A DNA stretch of 64,000 nucleotides from Rhodococcus sp. IEGM 1409 (GCF_030056735.1 NZ_JASHKN010000001.1:248001-312000); one strand, 5' to 3'; positions 23,214 through 30,874 are shown, counted from the stretch's first letter. Notes: generated by a model from the letters alone, not told the origin. A program made the numbers and translations.

Positions 23214-23677
23214 GAATTCTCCTGTGGGTTGGTGGTTTCGTCGCCGGAACTGATGCCGGCCTTCCCGAACAATGCTTCGATCTCCGAGTCGATCGCCGTA
23301 CGCGTGACGACGGTGACTTCGGACTTCGTCGATGCCTGCAAGCCCTGCAGTTTCGCGAGGCTGTCCAGCACACCGCGGGCGGATGCGACGAGTTGTGATT
23401 TGCCGACCAACTGGCCTTTCGCTTCAGCTGTGTTGATCGCTTCCCAGGACTTCGCCCAGAGCGCTTCGTAGCGGGCTGCGATGACTTCGCGGTAGTCGTC
23501 GGCGGTTTCGCCTTCGACGCGCTCGAGGACGCGTCTCACGGCGCGGCAGGCGGTGCTCTTGTCTTGGTAGCCCCAGGCGTCCGCAACTTCGGCCCAGGTC
23601 TTGCCGTCGCGGCGATCTTTCATGGCTCCGAGGGCTCGTTCGCGGTCGCTGATGCCGTCAGGTTTGGTGCTCGCCAT
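23210..23677 (-). CDS. HTH protein, paralogue-like to the terminase small subunit
   Basis: ATG 23677 is preceded by GGAGAGG. The 155-residue protein has a helix-turn-helix (GKTWAEVADAWGYQDKSTACRAVRRVLERV), a helical core (YREVIAARYEALWAKSWEAI) and a SARGVLDSLAKLQGL segment. Its plan is close to that of the protein at 19496 (HTH, ALW core, LD-x-x-x-KLxGL). It is the first gene after dyad C. It could be a second small terminase or a late regulator. Confidence 0.6.
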   Translation of the reverse strand: MASTKPDGISDRERALGAMKDRRDGKTWAEVADAWGYQDKSTACRAVRRVLERVEGETADDYREVIAARYEALWAKSWEAINTAEAKGQLVGKSQLVASARGVLDSLAKLQGLQASTKSEVTVVTRTAIDSEIEALFGKAGISSGDETTNPQENS

Positions 23678-23722
23678 GTGCCCTCTCCGTGGGTTTGTGT
23701 GCCGCCTTTGGGTGTGCCGTTA

Positions 23723-23750
23723 CGTGGGGCACTGTTGAGTGTATCTACCG
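23723..23750. promoter_or_regulatory. 28-bp dyad C (putative phage operator)
   Basis: The right arm TGTATCTACCG (23740-23750) is identical to those of A and B, and the 17 bases ending there equal dyad B. The left arm is the weakest of the four. It overlaps the stop codon of the RuvC-like gene and lies 45 bp before the start at 23677, at the head of the long accessory/terminase block. Confidence 0.55.
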
Positions 23751-24401
23751 GTTGTCGGGCCACGCGATTTTGGTGAGTGCGAGTTTGTGGCGTTCGAGGA
23801 CGAGGTAGGGCATCGGCATTCGGAGGTGCTGTTGGCCGATGGTGGCGAGGGCGAGGCTGTCGGCGGAGTCGGCTTTGCGTTCGTCGCGTTTGGCTTTGGG
23901 GTTTTCGGGGAGTTGGATTCCTGGCCACATGTGTTCGATGGCTGTGATGACTTCGGGTTTTTTGGCGTGGCCGTGGTCGGTTGCCCATTTTTTGAGGGTG
24001 GTGGGTGGGCAGACTGCGATGGGGATTTTGAGGTGGTCGAGGGCGTCGCAGATGAGCCACCAGAGGTGTGATCGTTCGTCGGTTCCGGGGAGGTTGTTGC
24101 CGAAGGATCTGCCTTCGATGACGGCGAGGGTGGTGTTGCGTGGGATGAGGTCCATGATGCGGGTTCGGATGTGGCGGATGCGTGCGCCTTTGATGTGGCG
24201 GGGGTCGTCGTTGGAGCCGTCTTGTCCGATGAGGTGGATTTGGGGTTGGGGGTGTGTTCCGAGGATTGTGACTCCGGAGCAGCGGAGCGATGGGTCTATG
24301 CCTGCGACTGGGCCGTGGTTGCTGGGGCTGTGTGCGACGGTGGCGGCTTGTTGGAGCGTTTCGAGGGTTCCGGTACCGAATAGGGTGTCGGGTGCGCTCA
24401 T
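23745..24401 (-). CDS. RuvC-like Holliday junction resolvase
   Basis: The 218-residue protein starts at ATG 24401 (ATGA overlap). It carries the RNase H-fold acids of RuvC: GIDPSLRCSGV (first Asp), VIEGRSFGNNLPGTDE (Glu), and KADSADSLALAT near the C-terminus (Asp pair). KKPEVITAIEHMWP resembles the VKxAV helix of RuvC. Such phage enzymes resolve branched DNA before packaging and work with the RecE/RecT pair encoded upstream. The first 45 residues are an extra N-terminal part. Confidence 0.8.
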   Translation of the reverse strand: MSAPDTLFGTGTLETLQQAATVAHSPSNHGPVAGIDPSLRCSGVTILGTHPQPQIHLIGQDGSNDDPRHIKGARIRHIRTRIMDLIPRNTTLAVIEGRSFGNNLPGTDERSHLWWLICDALDHLKIPIAVCPPTTLKKWATDHGHAKKPEVITAIEHMWPGIQLPENPKAKRDERKADSADSLALATIGQQHLRMPMPYLVLERHKLALTKIAWPDNR

Positions 24402-24925
24402 TGGCCGGCTCGCTTTCCGGTCATGCGGCGGAGGCAGGGCATCTTGCGGGGGCTGCCGGTGATGCGGTTTGCGCAGGGGGTCATGGGTTCGGCCCCGCAT
24501 GTGGGGCATCCGCGGTCGACTGCGTTGTTCACTTCGTATGCTCCGGGGACTGGCGGTCCGTCGACGCCGCGGATCGGTAGGCCGATCTGGGGATCGGTTT
24601 GGGCTAGGCCGTGTTTCAGGTCGTGTTGCAGTTGGCGTAGTTCGCGGTCTTCGGCGGGTTCGCGCTGGGAGCGGTCGATGCGGATTTCGCGGCCGAGTCG
24701 GATGACGTCGGCGGGCATGATCATTCGTTCGGGTTCGGCTCGGTAGTGGGCGGTGACGGCGTTCAGTGCGTCGGAGATTTCGAGGTTGTACGGTGCGAGC
24801 GCTTCTGCCCAGGCTGAGGCTCGGCCGATGTCGGGTTCACCGAAGCGGTTGTCGAAGAGCGCGCTTCGACCGATGATCGCGCCGGCGTCGGCGAGCTGTT
24901 GTGGCGTCGCTTCGATGATCGTCAT
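24398..24925 (-). CDS. Phage zinc-finger protein of the replication block
   Basis: The 175-residue protein has a helical N-terminal part (QQLADAGAIIGRSALFDNRFG, ISDALNAVTAHYRAEPERMIMPADVIRLGREIR) resembling helicase-loader-type domains. The C-terminal zinc motif CPTCGAEPMTPC ... MPCLRRM is widespread in actinophages. It directly follows the replication-initiator-like gene (ATGA), so a role in loading the host helicase is a reasonable guess, not a proven one. Confidence 0.65.
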   Translation of the reverse strand: MTIIEATPQQLADAGAIIGRSALFDNRFGEPDIGRASAWAEALAPYNLEISDALNAVTAHYRAEPERMIMPADVIRLGREIRIDRSQREPAEDRELRQLQHDLKHGLAQTDPQIGLPIRGVDGPPVPGAYEVNNAVDRGCPTCGAEPMTPCANRITGSPRKMPCLRRMTGKRAGQ

Positions 24926-25896
24926 GCGGTGATGCCTTTCGTGGTGGTGGCGCTGAGTGCTTCGGCTTGTTGTTGGGCGAGTTGATTTCCGAGGTTTGCC
25001 CAACCCATGGCCTTGGCGGTGGTCTTCCCGACGCCATTCGTGGCTGCAGATGCGGCCGGCCGGTTGGCGGCTTTGTGGACGAAGTCGGGGATGGTCGATG
25101 GTGCGGTCATCGGCGATGCGGCCCAGTCCTGGATTCCGGTTTCGATTTGGGTGCGGTCGATCCCGGATGTGAGGCAGCTGTCGATCGCTTGAGCGATCTT
25201 GGCGAGTGTGTTTCCGGCGATGGGTGTTTGGCAGGAGTCGGAGTAGGCGCGGGCGATGGTGTGAGCGTCGGGTGAGTGCGCTTTGCCGTTGAGGTGTTCG
25301 GCGATTGCTCGACCGGTCCTCGGCTTCGCTCGCGTGTTACCTAGGTGAGTAGAAGAACTTACGTAAGTAAGTTCTTTCTCTTCTTCTTCCTCTTCCTCTG
25401 CTTCGTTTTGCTTGAGCGTCTGCTTGGCGTTTGCTTTAGCACCTGCTTGACGTCTGCTAGCACGTTCCGGGTCCGCTGCGAGGTTCGCTGCTCGAGCCTT
25501 CCCACCCTTGCTACCTGCGACTTTCTTTGCTTCGCGGGCTGTTTCGATCTCTGCTCGCGACTGCTGATGCTCCAAAAAGTCGAGAAAAAGAACGCCGGAT
25601 TCCGAAAAAGTTTTGGAGTCGTGCTCGCGAAATTTTTCCGGAATCGGTTCGCAATCCGTCCGCAATCCGTCCGAAATCGGTACGAGAATGCCTGTCGCTT
25701 CGACTGCTTCCCGGTTCCGTTTGGTGTCCATTTTCCGCCAGGTGGCGAGGTCGATGAACCCGTCGGTGGTGTACTTCCGGCAGTGGCACCAGGCTTCGAT
25801 GATCAGGAATTTCTGGGCCTTCGACAGTGACGCGAACTTCGGATGATCGGGCATGTCCACGGCGACTGTGATGAAGGTCCGCTTGTCCTTGGGCAC
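24922..25896 (-). CDS. Replication-initiator-like phage protein
   Basis: GTG 25896 overlaps the previous stop by one base. Residues about 1-110 form a winged-helix-like region (FITVAVDMPDHPKFASLSKAQKFLIIEAWC, DGFIDLATWRKM) as in phage replisome organisers. Then comes a Lys/Arg/Ala-rich linker and an acidic run of seven Glu near residue 170. Residues 195-270 (RAIAEHLNGKAHSPDAHTIA, TLAKIAQAIDSCLTSGIDRTQI) resemble DnaD-type C-terminal helices. It probably binds the phage origin; no iteron array is evident in the gene. Confidence 0.7.
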   Translation of the reverse strand: MPKDKRTFITVAVDMPDHPKFASLSKAQKFLIIEAWCHCRKYTTDGFIDLATWRKMDTKRNREAVEATGILVPISDGLRTDCEPIPEKFREHDSKTFSESGVLFLDFLEHQQSRAEIETAREAKKVAGSKGGKARAANLAADPERASRRQAGAKANAKQTLKQNEAEEEEEEEKELTYVSSSTHLGNTRAKPRTGRAIAEHLNGKAHSPDAHTIARAYSDSCQTPIAGNTLAKIAQAIDSCLTSGIDRTQIETGIQDWAASPMTAPSTIPDFVHKAANRPAASAATNGVGKTTAKAMGWANLGNQLAQQQAEALSATTTKGITA

Positions 25897-26129
25897 TATT
25901 CGTCACCTGTGCGAGATGTGCCGCTCTCTGCCCTCTTGATCATGTTTCGGACTGCGACTTCGGTGACGCCGAGAGCGTCGCCGATGGCTTGGTTGGTGAG
26001 TCCGAGGGTTCGTGCGTGTCGGATTGTCGCGAGTCGTGCGGCGCGGTCTGCGGCTTGCCGCTGGCGGAGCTGGTCGAGTTCGGAGAGGACCGCTTCGCGA
26101 GGGTCGAGTGTTGTTGTGGTCGTGTCCAC
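25896..26129 (-). CDS. Small HTH DNA-binding protein
   Basis: The 77-residue protein has a charged helix (VLSELDQLRQRQAADRAARLATIRHA) followed by a helix-turn-helix (LGLTNQAIGDALGVTEVAVRNMIKRAE) of the sigma-region-4/HTH_23 type. It is the first gene behind dyad D and a leader hairpin, so it may regulate this block, perhaps through the dyads. The start follows GAAGGGA. Confidence 0.65.
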   Translation of the reverse strand: MDTTTTTLDPREAVLSELDQLRQRQAADRAARLATIRHARTLGLTNQAIGDALGVTEVAVRNMIKRAESGTSRTGDE

Positions 26130-26153
26130 GGCCGTCCCTTCGGTGGCTGTTGA

Positions 26154-26192
26154 GGCGGGTTCGGCTCCTGACGTATCTGGGCCGAACCCGCC
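26154..26192 (-). promoter_or_regulatory. Perfect 12-bp stem-loop in the leader of the replication block
   Basis: GGCGGGTTCGGC (26154-26165) pairs perfectly with GCCGAACCCGCC (26181-26192) across a 15-nt loop. It lies between dyad D and the HTH gene start, so a transcript starting near dyad D would carry it. There is no T-tract, so attenuation, antitermination or mRNA protection is more likely than plain termination. Confidence 0.5.
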
Positions 26193-26212
26193 TTCGATGA
26201 TGTCACGCTACT

Positions 26213-26240
26213 CGGTACGCACAGTCAACTGTTTGTACCG
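26213..26240. promoter_or_regulatory. 28-bp dyad D (putative phage operator)
   Basis: Arms CGGTAC (26213-26218) and GTACCG (26235-26240) are perfect inverted repeats, with the same total length as dyads A-C. The leftward strand also has TTGACT inside the dyad. It sits 84 bp before the HTH gene and 15 bp after the stop of the 26256 gene, at the boundary between the recombination and replication blocks. Confidence 0.6.
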
Positions 26241-26255
26241 ATATTCTGCTGACGG

Positions 26256-26702
26256 CTATTCGGCGGAGAAGAGTTTCGGTCCGCCGATGTCGTGGACGTT
26301 GTCCGACTCGTCGGCGCCGGCCTCGTTGTCGTCAGGCTCGTCCGCAGTTTCGTCGCTGTCACCTGCAGCGTCAGCGACGGGTTCGGCCTCGCCGGTGCCG
26401 TAGTCGCCGTAGTCGCTGCTCTCCCCCGACTCGAAATCGAGGGTCGGCTCGTCGGCGTTGGCGCGCTTTGCCATGGTTCCGATTCCGGCGTCGACGACCT
26501 TCCATCGAGCGATGGCCCGGTCGCCGTCCTTCACCTGATCAGTGCCGGACAGGGTGCATTCGACCGTTACGCTCATGACGCGCTGCTCGCCGACCTTCGG
26601 TGTGTGCTCATACAGCGAGGTAGGTGATCCCGAGAAGCTGTACTTGACCATCGAATCCGACTGCCCGTCGGGGGTTCCGTTGAAGTTGTGGACTTTGCTC
26701 AT
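26256..26702 (-). CDS. Acidic phage protein downstream of RecT (148 aa)
   Basis: ATG 26702 has GAAGGA upstream and overlaps the previous stop as ATGA. The protein starts MSKVHNFNGTPDGQSDSMVKY, has a beta-rich N-terminal half (RVMSVTVECTLSGTDQVKDGDRAIARWKVVDAGI) and a highly acidic disordered tail. The layout resembles single-strand-binding or recombination accessory proteins in shape only. It ends the recombination operon before dyad D. Confidence 0.55.
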   Translation of the reverse strand: MSKVHNFNGTPDGQSDSMVKYSFSGSPTSLYEHTPKVGEQRVMSVTVECTLSGTDQVKDGDRAIARWKVVDAGIGTMAKRANADEPTLDFESGESSDYGDYGTGEAEPVADAAGDSDETADEPDDNEAGADESDNVHDIGGPKLFSAE

Positions 26703-26911
26703 GGCGCTTCCTTCTCCTGGTTGGGTGTTGCGGTGGTTTTCACTGCCTCGGCGAGGCCGGGGTATTTGTGGAGCGCTCTTCGGACGTCGCCGACGGTGAT
26801 GATCTGTTGGCGTACCGGCGCGATGGTGGATTCGTAGTTGAAGCCGAGTGCGGTTGCGAGGAGTCGCAGGTCGTTCTCGTCGACACCAGGCCGAGGATCG
26901 GCGTCGGTCAC
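26699..26911 (-). CDS. Small hypothetical protein (70 aa)
   Basis: The product begins MTDADPRPGVDENDLRLLATALG and is helical, with ITVGDVRRALHKYPGLAEAVKTT near the end. ATGA overlaps link it to recT upstream and the acidic gene downstream. No family recognised. Confidence 0.55.
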   Translation of the reverse strand: MTDADPRPGVDENDLRLLATALGFNYESTIAPVRQQIITVGDVRRALHKYPGLAEAVKTTATPNQEKEAP

Positions 26912-27894
26912 TTTGGCGGATCCTGTTTCTGGACGCCCTCGAGGTAATCGATGATCTCGCCTGCCTCCGCTTTGGTGAGCTGCTTCGTGGAAGTGATCTC
27001 GCGGTGCAGGTTGCTCGACAGCCAGTCATGCTTGCCCGCATCGGCGGTCAAGCCTTCCTTGCCGAGGACGACGTGCAACTTCTTCAGCTGCGCCGCGGTG
27101 ATCATCTCCTCCGCGACGGCGTCTTCTACCTGCGCGATGTCCGGTTCCGCGACCGGATTTGAGGGGCCTTCGTTGAACTCGTCGAGGTGGGTGACATCGA
27201 CCGGTGCAGGCGCAGGTTCCGCTTCAGCGGCGACCTCAGGCTGCGGTTCGGGTGGCGCGGTCGTGATGCCGAGGCTGTCAGAAATCCGCTGACCATCCTC
27301 ACGCTGCGAGGTGACACGCGTCGGCCGGACGTCTTCCATCTCCTCACGCGAGTACGGCATACCAAGCAAGCAATCCGGAGCCACCCTGCGCGCGCACTCC
27401 GCAGTCGCCCGGGCGTACAGCATGTTCTCCGGTTCGGTCTCGTACTTCTTGTTCGAGAACAGTCCAGCCTTCTTGGCCCGCTCGATAGTCCACACCGACT
27501 CCTCGATGTCCTCGGAGTCCAATCGCTGACCGCGAACCACAACTTTCGTCGGACCGGACTCGACTGTCCACAGCCGATGGCCGTTCGCGATGACCACAGC
27601 CTTCATGACTTTCGCGAATGTTGACGGGGTGCCGTGGACGATGAAGATGTTCTGCAGGCTCGAGATGGCGTCGAGTCCCCACTTCGCGCCGGCCATGATC
27701 GCGACCGCGCCGTCCTGCGGCTTGCCGCGGAAGTGCTGCGGGACCAGCGAAGTCTTGCAAATCGACTGCGCGAGCGTGTACGCGTGTCCCATCTGCTGTA
27801 CCTGCTCCTGCAGCGCTCCGCTGATGGAGATCGACGTCGGCGACGCCACCACACTGCTCGGCTGCCCGCTGATGGCGATTTCGTTACTGGTCAT
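26908..27894 (-). CDS. recT: RecT-like single-strand annealing protein
   Basis: The 328-residue protein has the RecT core: ALQEQVQQMGHAYTLAQSICKTSLVPQHFRGKPQDG split over residues 26-62, AVAIMAGAKWGLDAISSLQNIFIVHGTPS, and the ENMLYARATAECARRVAPDCL helix. A long acidic/Pro-rich linker follows (about 210-265), then a C-terminal helical domain (MITAAQLKKLHVVLGKEGLTAD) seen in actinophage versions. It anneals phage DNA ends produced by the adjacent exonuclease. Confidence 0.85.
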   Translation of the reverse strand: MTSNEIAISGQPSSVVASPTSISISGALQEQVQQMGHAYTLAQSICKTSLVPQHFRGKPQDGAVAIMAGAKWGLDAISSLQNIFIVHGTPSTFAKVMKAVVIANGHRLWTVESGPTKVVVRGQRLDSEDIEESVWTIERAKKAGLFSNKKYETEPENMLYARATAECARRVAPDCLLGMPYSREEMEDVRPTRVTSQREDGQRISDSLGITTAPPEPQPEVAAEAEPAPAPVDVTHLDEFNEGPSNPVAEPDIAQVEDAVAEEMITAAQLKKLHVVLGKEGLTADAGKHDWLSSNLHREITSTKQLTKAEAGEIIDYLEGVQKQDPPK

Positions 27895-28741
27895 CTTCGT
27901 TCTTCTCCTGAGTGAATGCCCACCGGGGCAGGCTGATCGGATAGACGTCGTGGTCCCACGACGGCCAGTGGTTGTCGGCTACGCACTGGGCGTAGAGGTC
28001 GATCGCTTTCCGGTTCCGGCGGCGCCCGAGTTCGACAGCGGCCTCGTCCAATTGTGTGACGGACACGCAGTACGGTGCGGTCTTCTCCTGCGCGACGAAC
28101 AGGAACGGCGGATCATCGTCGAGGTCCAGAGCTTTCACCGCGTCGACGTACCAGGGGTGCTGGCAGTGGTAGCCGTACTCTGCGACGGACTTGATGAACT
28201 TCGCCGGGTTCGCGTCCTTGGTGGACTTGTAGTCGACGATGAGGAGTCGTCCGCCGGGGCTGGTCATCCAGTCCGGCCGCGCACGGAGACGGATACCGGT
28301 TTCCGGGTCGTCGTAGTACAGCGACTGTTCCGGCTGCCCTTCACCTTTGAACAGCGGTCCGGCGATCGGGTGCTCGAGTAGCTTGTCGGCCATCTCATGC
28401 ACCTGCCGGTAGTCGTCCGACTTGAGCGCGACGGCGTTCTCGTCTCTGGCCTTCGCGATGAACGCTTTCGCGTCGGCGGTGCTGGCGGCGCCGTTCGACG
28501 CGAGGATCTTCGACGGGATCTCGCGGAGCTCCGAGCCGACGCCGAGAACCAGGCTGTGTGCGGCGTGCCCGAAGTCGAATTCCTTCTTCGGCGCTCGCGG
28601 GTTGTCCTGTTCGTGCCGGAACCGTGCGGGGCTGGTGTCGAGAAGCCGGCGTGCGCCCGACGACGAAAGGCTGCCCCGGTCACCGTGATACACCTCATCG
28701 GTGATGCCGTCGTATACGCCGGGCTCGGTTGGTGCGGTCAT
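27884..28741 (-). CDS. RecE-like exonuclease (PD-(D/E)xK)
   Basis: ATG 28741 (MTAPTEPGVYDGITDEVYHGD) gives 285 residues. The start SLSSSGARRLLDTSPARF and FDFGHAAHSLVLG are typical of RecE C-terminal/DUF3799 nucleases. The catalytic core is P156-D157 then D170-Y-K172 (LLIVDYKST), followed by YGYHCQHPWYVDAVKAL. It resects double-strand ends 5' to 3' and overlaps recT by 11 bp, the usual exonuclease-annealase pair. Confidence 0.85.
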   Translation of the reverse strand: MTAPTEPGVYDGITDEVYHGDRGSLSSSGARRLLDTSPARFRHEQDNPRAPKKEFDFGHAAHSLVLGVGSELREIPSKILASNGAASTADAKAFIAKARDENAVALKSDDYRQVHEMADKLLEHPIAGPLFKGEGQPEQSLYYDDPETGIRLRARPDWMTSPGGRLLIVDYKSTKDANPAKFIKSVAEYGYHCQHPWYVDAVKALDLDDDPPFLFVAQEKTAPYCVSVTQLDEAAVELGRRRNRKAIDLYAQCVADNHWPSWDHDVYPISLPRWAFTQEKNEDDQ

Positions 28742-29427
28742 GCCACACCTCGGATCGGCCATTCGGTGTTGACGTCGGAGAAGTCTTTGCCCGTCCGTTC
28801 GAAGTAGCGGGCGAGACCTTCCTGCTGGTCGCGATACCAGGCCTCCTGCTTGTCCATCATCTCGTCGATGGTGAACGATGCGAGCCCGTCGTACTGGTTG
28901 CCGAGCTTCCACGCCAATCGCGCTGCAGCGAGGGCATCAGCATCTGCGGAGTGCGCGTTGTCGAGCCGGATACCGTAAACCTCGCATGTCACCGACAGCG
29001 TGCGCTTCCCCTTCCGGTACTTGTCCACAGCTTTGTCCACAACGTAGGGATCAAATATCGGGCCATACACCAACTTCGGGTATCCAAGCCGCTGCCCCTC
29101 GCGGTCGATGATCGTGAAATCGAAGCTCCCGTTGTACACCGCGATGATGCGCCCCTCGGCCCACACTCGCTCGAGCTCGTCACGGATTTGCTTATACCCA
29201 TCCGCGTACGGCGCGCCATCCGCGCGAGCGCGATCGGTGGTAACACCGTGCACGTTCGATGCACCTTCCGGGATCTCGATCTCCGGATCAACCAGCCAGT
29301 TCTGGGAATTGACAGTCTTCCCGTCGATGCGAGCAAGGCACGCGGTGACGATGCGGTCCTTCGTCGGATTCGGCCCGGTGGTTTCGAGATCGAAGGCGGC
29401 CAAGGGTAGTTCAGTCCAGCTGGTCAC
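28738..29427 (-). CDS. DnaQ-like 3'-5' exonuclease
   Basis: GTG 29427 overlaps the upstream stop as GTGA, giving 229 residues. Exo I is D13-L-E15 in AAFDLETTGPN, Exo II is VYNGSFDFTIID, and Exo III is HSADADALAAARLAW. This is the DEDDh exonuclease set of polymerase proofreading subunits. In phages it probably trims 3' ends during replication or recombination. RecE- and RecT-like genes follow in the same operon. Confidence 0.85.
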   Translation of the reverse strand: MTSWTELPLAAFDLETTGPNPTKDRIVTACLARIDGKTVNSQNWLVDPEIEIPEGASNVHGVTTDRARADGAPYADGYKQIRDELERVWAEGRIIAVYNGSFDFTIIDREGQRLGYPKLVYGPIFDPYVVDKAVDKYRKGKRTLSVTCEVYGIRLDNAHSADADALAAARLAWKLGNQYDGLASFTIDEMMDKQEAWYRDQQEGLARYFERTGKDFSDVNTEWPIRGVA

Positions 29428-29528
29428 AGGATCACTCCTACGAGTACGGCGCCGATGACGATGGCGCAGGACAGAATGATGAAGCGCGCGAAGCTCAGTT
29501 GCGCGCCTTGGGGGTATCGAGGGGTCAT
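29424..29528 (-). CDS. 34-residue membrane peptide
   Basis: ATG 29528 reads MTPRYPQGAQLSFARFIIL and continues into one hydrophobic helix ending VGVIL. It overlaps the upstream stop as ATGA and the DnaQ start as GTGA. A single-span inner-membrane micropeptide, or a coupling ORF, is the plain reading. Confidence 0.45.
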   Translation of the reverse strand: MTPRYPQGAQLSFARFIILSCAIVIGAVLVGVIL

Positions 29529-29857
29529 GCTCTTCTCGCTCTCGATCGGGCCGCCGCGTTACGGCGGTAGGTGTCAACAGTTGATTTGTGGCGGGCCTTG
29601 CGGCGGAACTCATCCGCCATCCGGCACGCCGCGAAATGAGAGACATAGGTCGGGAGGCCGGCGGCACGCATGCCCGCGGCCTGCCCGGGACGAATCACCA
29701 CCGCTTCGGGTAACCCGTCCGATTTCGGGGTGACAGCGAGGTTGCCGTTCGGGTTCGGCTCGAACTCGACAGGCATCCGCTCCGAATTCGATGTGCGGCA
29801 GAAGAAGATCGCCGCGCCGCACGCCATGCACTTCGTCGCCTTCGGAGTGAACGTCAT
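29525..29857 (-). CDS. Phage Cys-motif protein (110 aa)
   Basis: The N-terminus CMACGAAIFFCRTSNSERMPVEF is a common phage motif (CxxC followed by W/F-C-T and a MPV-D/E stretch), then NGNLAVTP. The C-terminal half has HFAACRMADEFRRK and is Arg-rich. It probably binds zinc and perhaps nucleic acid. It lies in the chain upstream of the exonuclease genes. Confidence 0.6.
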   Translation of the reverse strand: MTFTPKATKCMACGAAIFFCRTSNSERMPVEFEPNPNGNLAVTPKSDGLPEAVVIRPGQAAGMRAAGLPTYVSHFAACRMADEFRRKARHKSTVDTYRRNAAARSRARRA

Positions 29858-30135
29858 ACCCTCACTCCCCTGGCGCGCATCACGTGCTCGGCTTTCACTT
29901 CCGCGATTCGCTCAACCCGATCCAGCCGGGCCGTGATTCGCTCGTCCGGATTCACCCAGGCCGCCAGCGCCATCAACGCTTGAGCCATCTGCCCGGGCCG
30001 CCGAGCGCACTCCACCGTCAAACGGTCATGCAGTGCGCGAGTGTCCGATTCGCGGATGTCCTCGCACACTTGGTGTGCGAAGGTCGCGACATCGTCGACG
30101 TCGGACCACAGCCCGGCCTTCTTCGTCGCCGCCAT
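29854..30135 (-). CDS. Small helical protein (93 aa)
   Basis: ATG 30135 is favoured over GTG 30138 because GGAGG is seven bases away. The protein begins MAATKKAGLWSDVDDVATFAHQVCEDI and is helical, with MAQALMALAAWVNPDERITARLDRVERI. It looks like a small soluble regulator or WhiB-neighbour-type protein; no family recognised. Confidence 0.55.
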   Translation of the reverse strand: MAATKKAGLWSDVDDVATFAHQVCEDIRESDTRALHDRLTVECARRPGQMAQALMALAAWVNPDERITARLDRVERIAEVKAEHVMRARGVRV

Positions 30136-30323
30136 CACGACGCCTCCGGTTCGAGCAGGCCGAGCATCGACAGCAGCAGGCGGGCGTCGTCGGCGTCGTG
30201 GGAGTTCGCCGCGACGGTGCGTGCAGCCTTCGCTGACAAGGCCGCATCGGTTGGCGGCACAAACCCGAGATCAGCGTCCGAGGTGTAGTCGAACTGCCGC
30301 TCGCTGGTTCCGTTGATCTTCAC
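30135..30323 (-). CDS. Small hypothetical protein (62 aa)
   Basis: GTG 30323 overlaps the upstream stop as GTGA. The product VKINGTSERQFDYTSDADLG has a helical, Ala-rich C-terminal half (DAALSAKAARTVAANSHDADD, RLLLSMLGL). No motif recognised; the start was set by the overlap. Confidence 0.5.
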   Translation of the reverse strand: MKINGTSERQFDYTSDADLGFVPPTDAALSAKAARTVAANSHDADDARLLLSMLGLLEPEAS

Positions 30324-30589
30324 AGGTCGACTCCAATCTGGTGATCTTTGACTTCGTCGTATGCGCGGTCGACTGCGCCGTCGTCGGGGTGAGATTCGGT
30401 GGGGTAGGCGACGAGATAGGTCATCGATGCGTCTCGCCCGTTCGCGGAGGTGATCTCGAAATATGCTGTCGCCCATCCGCGGCTGGTCGCGCCGTTGTAT
30501 CGGTCGTAGTCGACTTCTGTCCACACTCCGAATCCGTCCAACTCGTCGAGGTTCTCTACCAGGACGCCGGCCAATTCGTCAGCGTCCAC
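30320..30589 (-). CDS. Hypothetical protein (89 aa)
   Basis: The 89-residue acidic protein starts MDADELAGVLVENLDELDGFG and has a mixed fold (TEVDYDRYNG, ATAYFEITSANGRDASMTYLVAYPT). It overlaps the upstream gene by 11 bp. No family recognised. Confidence 0.5.
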   Translation of the reverse strand: MDADELAGVLVENLDELDGFGVWTEVDYDRYNGATSRGWATAYFEITSANGRDASMTYLVAYPTESHPDDGAVDRAYDEVKDHQIGVDL

Positions 30590-30773
30590 GCCCCATCACC
30601 TCCACCGGCATCTCCAGATCCGACACAGCACACGGCGTCGAACCAAGCCACAACCGACCAGGCCAGGTCTTGTCCACCACGAACACCCGGCCACCCTTCC
30701 CGACTTCACGAATCTTCGTGCCAGCGGCGAGATGCCAAATCATCCGATCGTCGTACACAACAACAGGTTCCAT
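30579..30773 (-). CDS. Small hypothetical protein (64 aa)
   Basis: The product MEPVVVYDDRMIWHLAAGTK is beta-rich and basic at the end. Its ATG overlaps the stop of the preceding membrane peptide by one base (TGATG). No family recognised. Confidence 0.5.
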   Translation of the reverse strand: MEPVVVYDDRMIWHLAAGTKIREVGKGGRVFVVDKTWPGRLWLGSTPCAVSDLEMPVEVMGRGR

Positions 30774-30874
30774 CAGTTACCCCCGGGGATGCTGTAGTAG
30801 ATGGCGACCGTGACGATCGCCGCGCACGCGTACAAGCTCAGGTATCCGAGCAGGGTCGTCCCTCGGCGCTTCAT
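30773..30874 (-). CDS. 33-residue membrane peptide
   Basis: ATG 30874 (MKRRGTTLLGYLSLYACAAI, then VTVAIYYSIPGGN) encodes one transmembrane helix behind a Lys-Arg-Arg start, which gives a clear N-in topology. It overlaps both neighbours (ATGA and TGATG). Confidence 0.5.
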   Translation of the reverse strand: MKRRGTTLLGYLSLYACAAIVTVAIYYSIPGGN

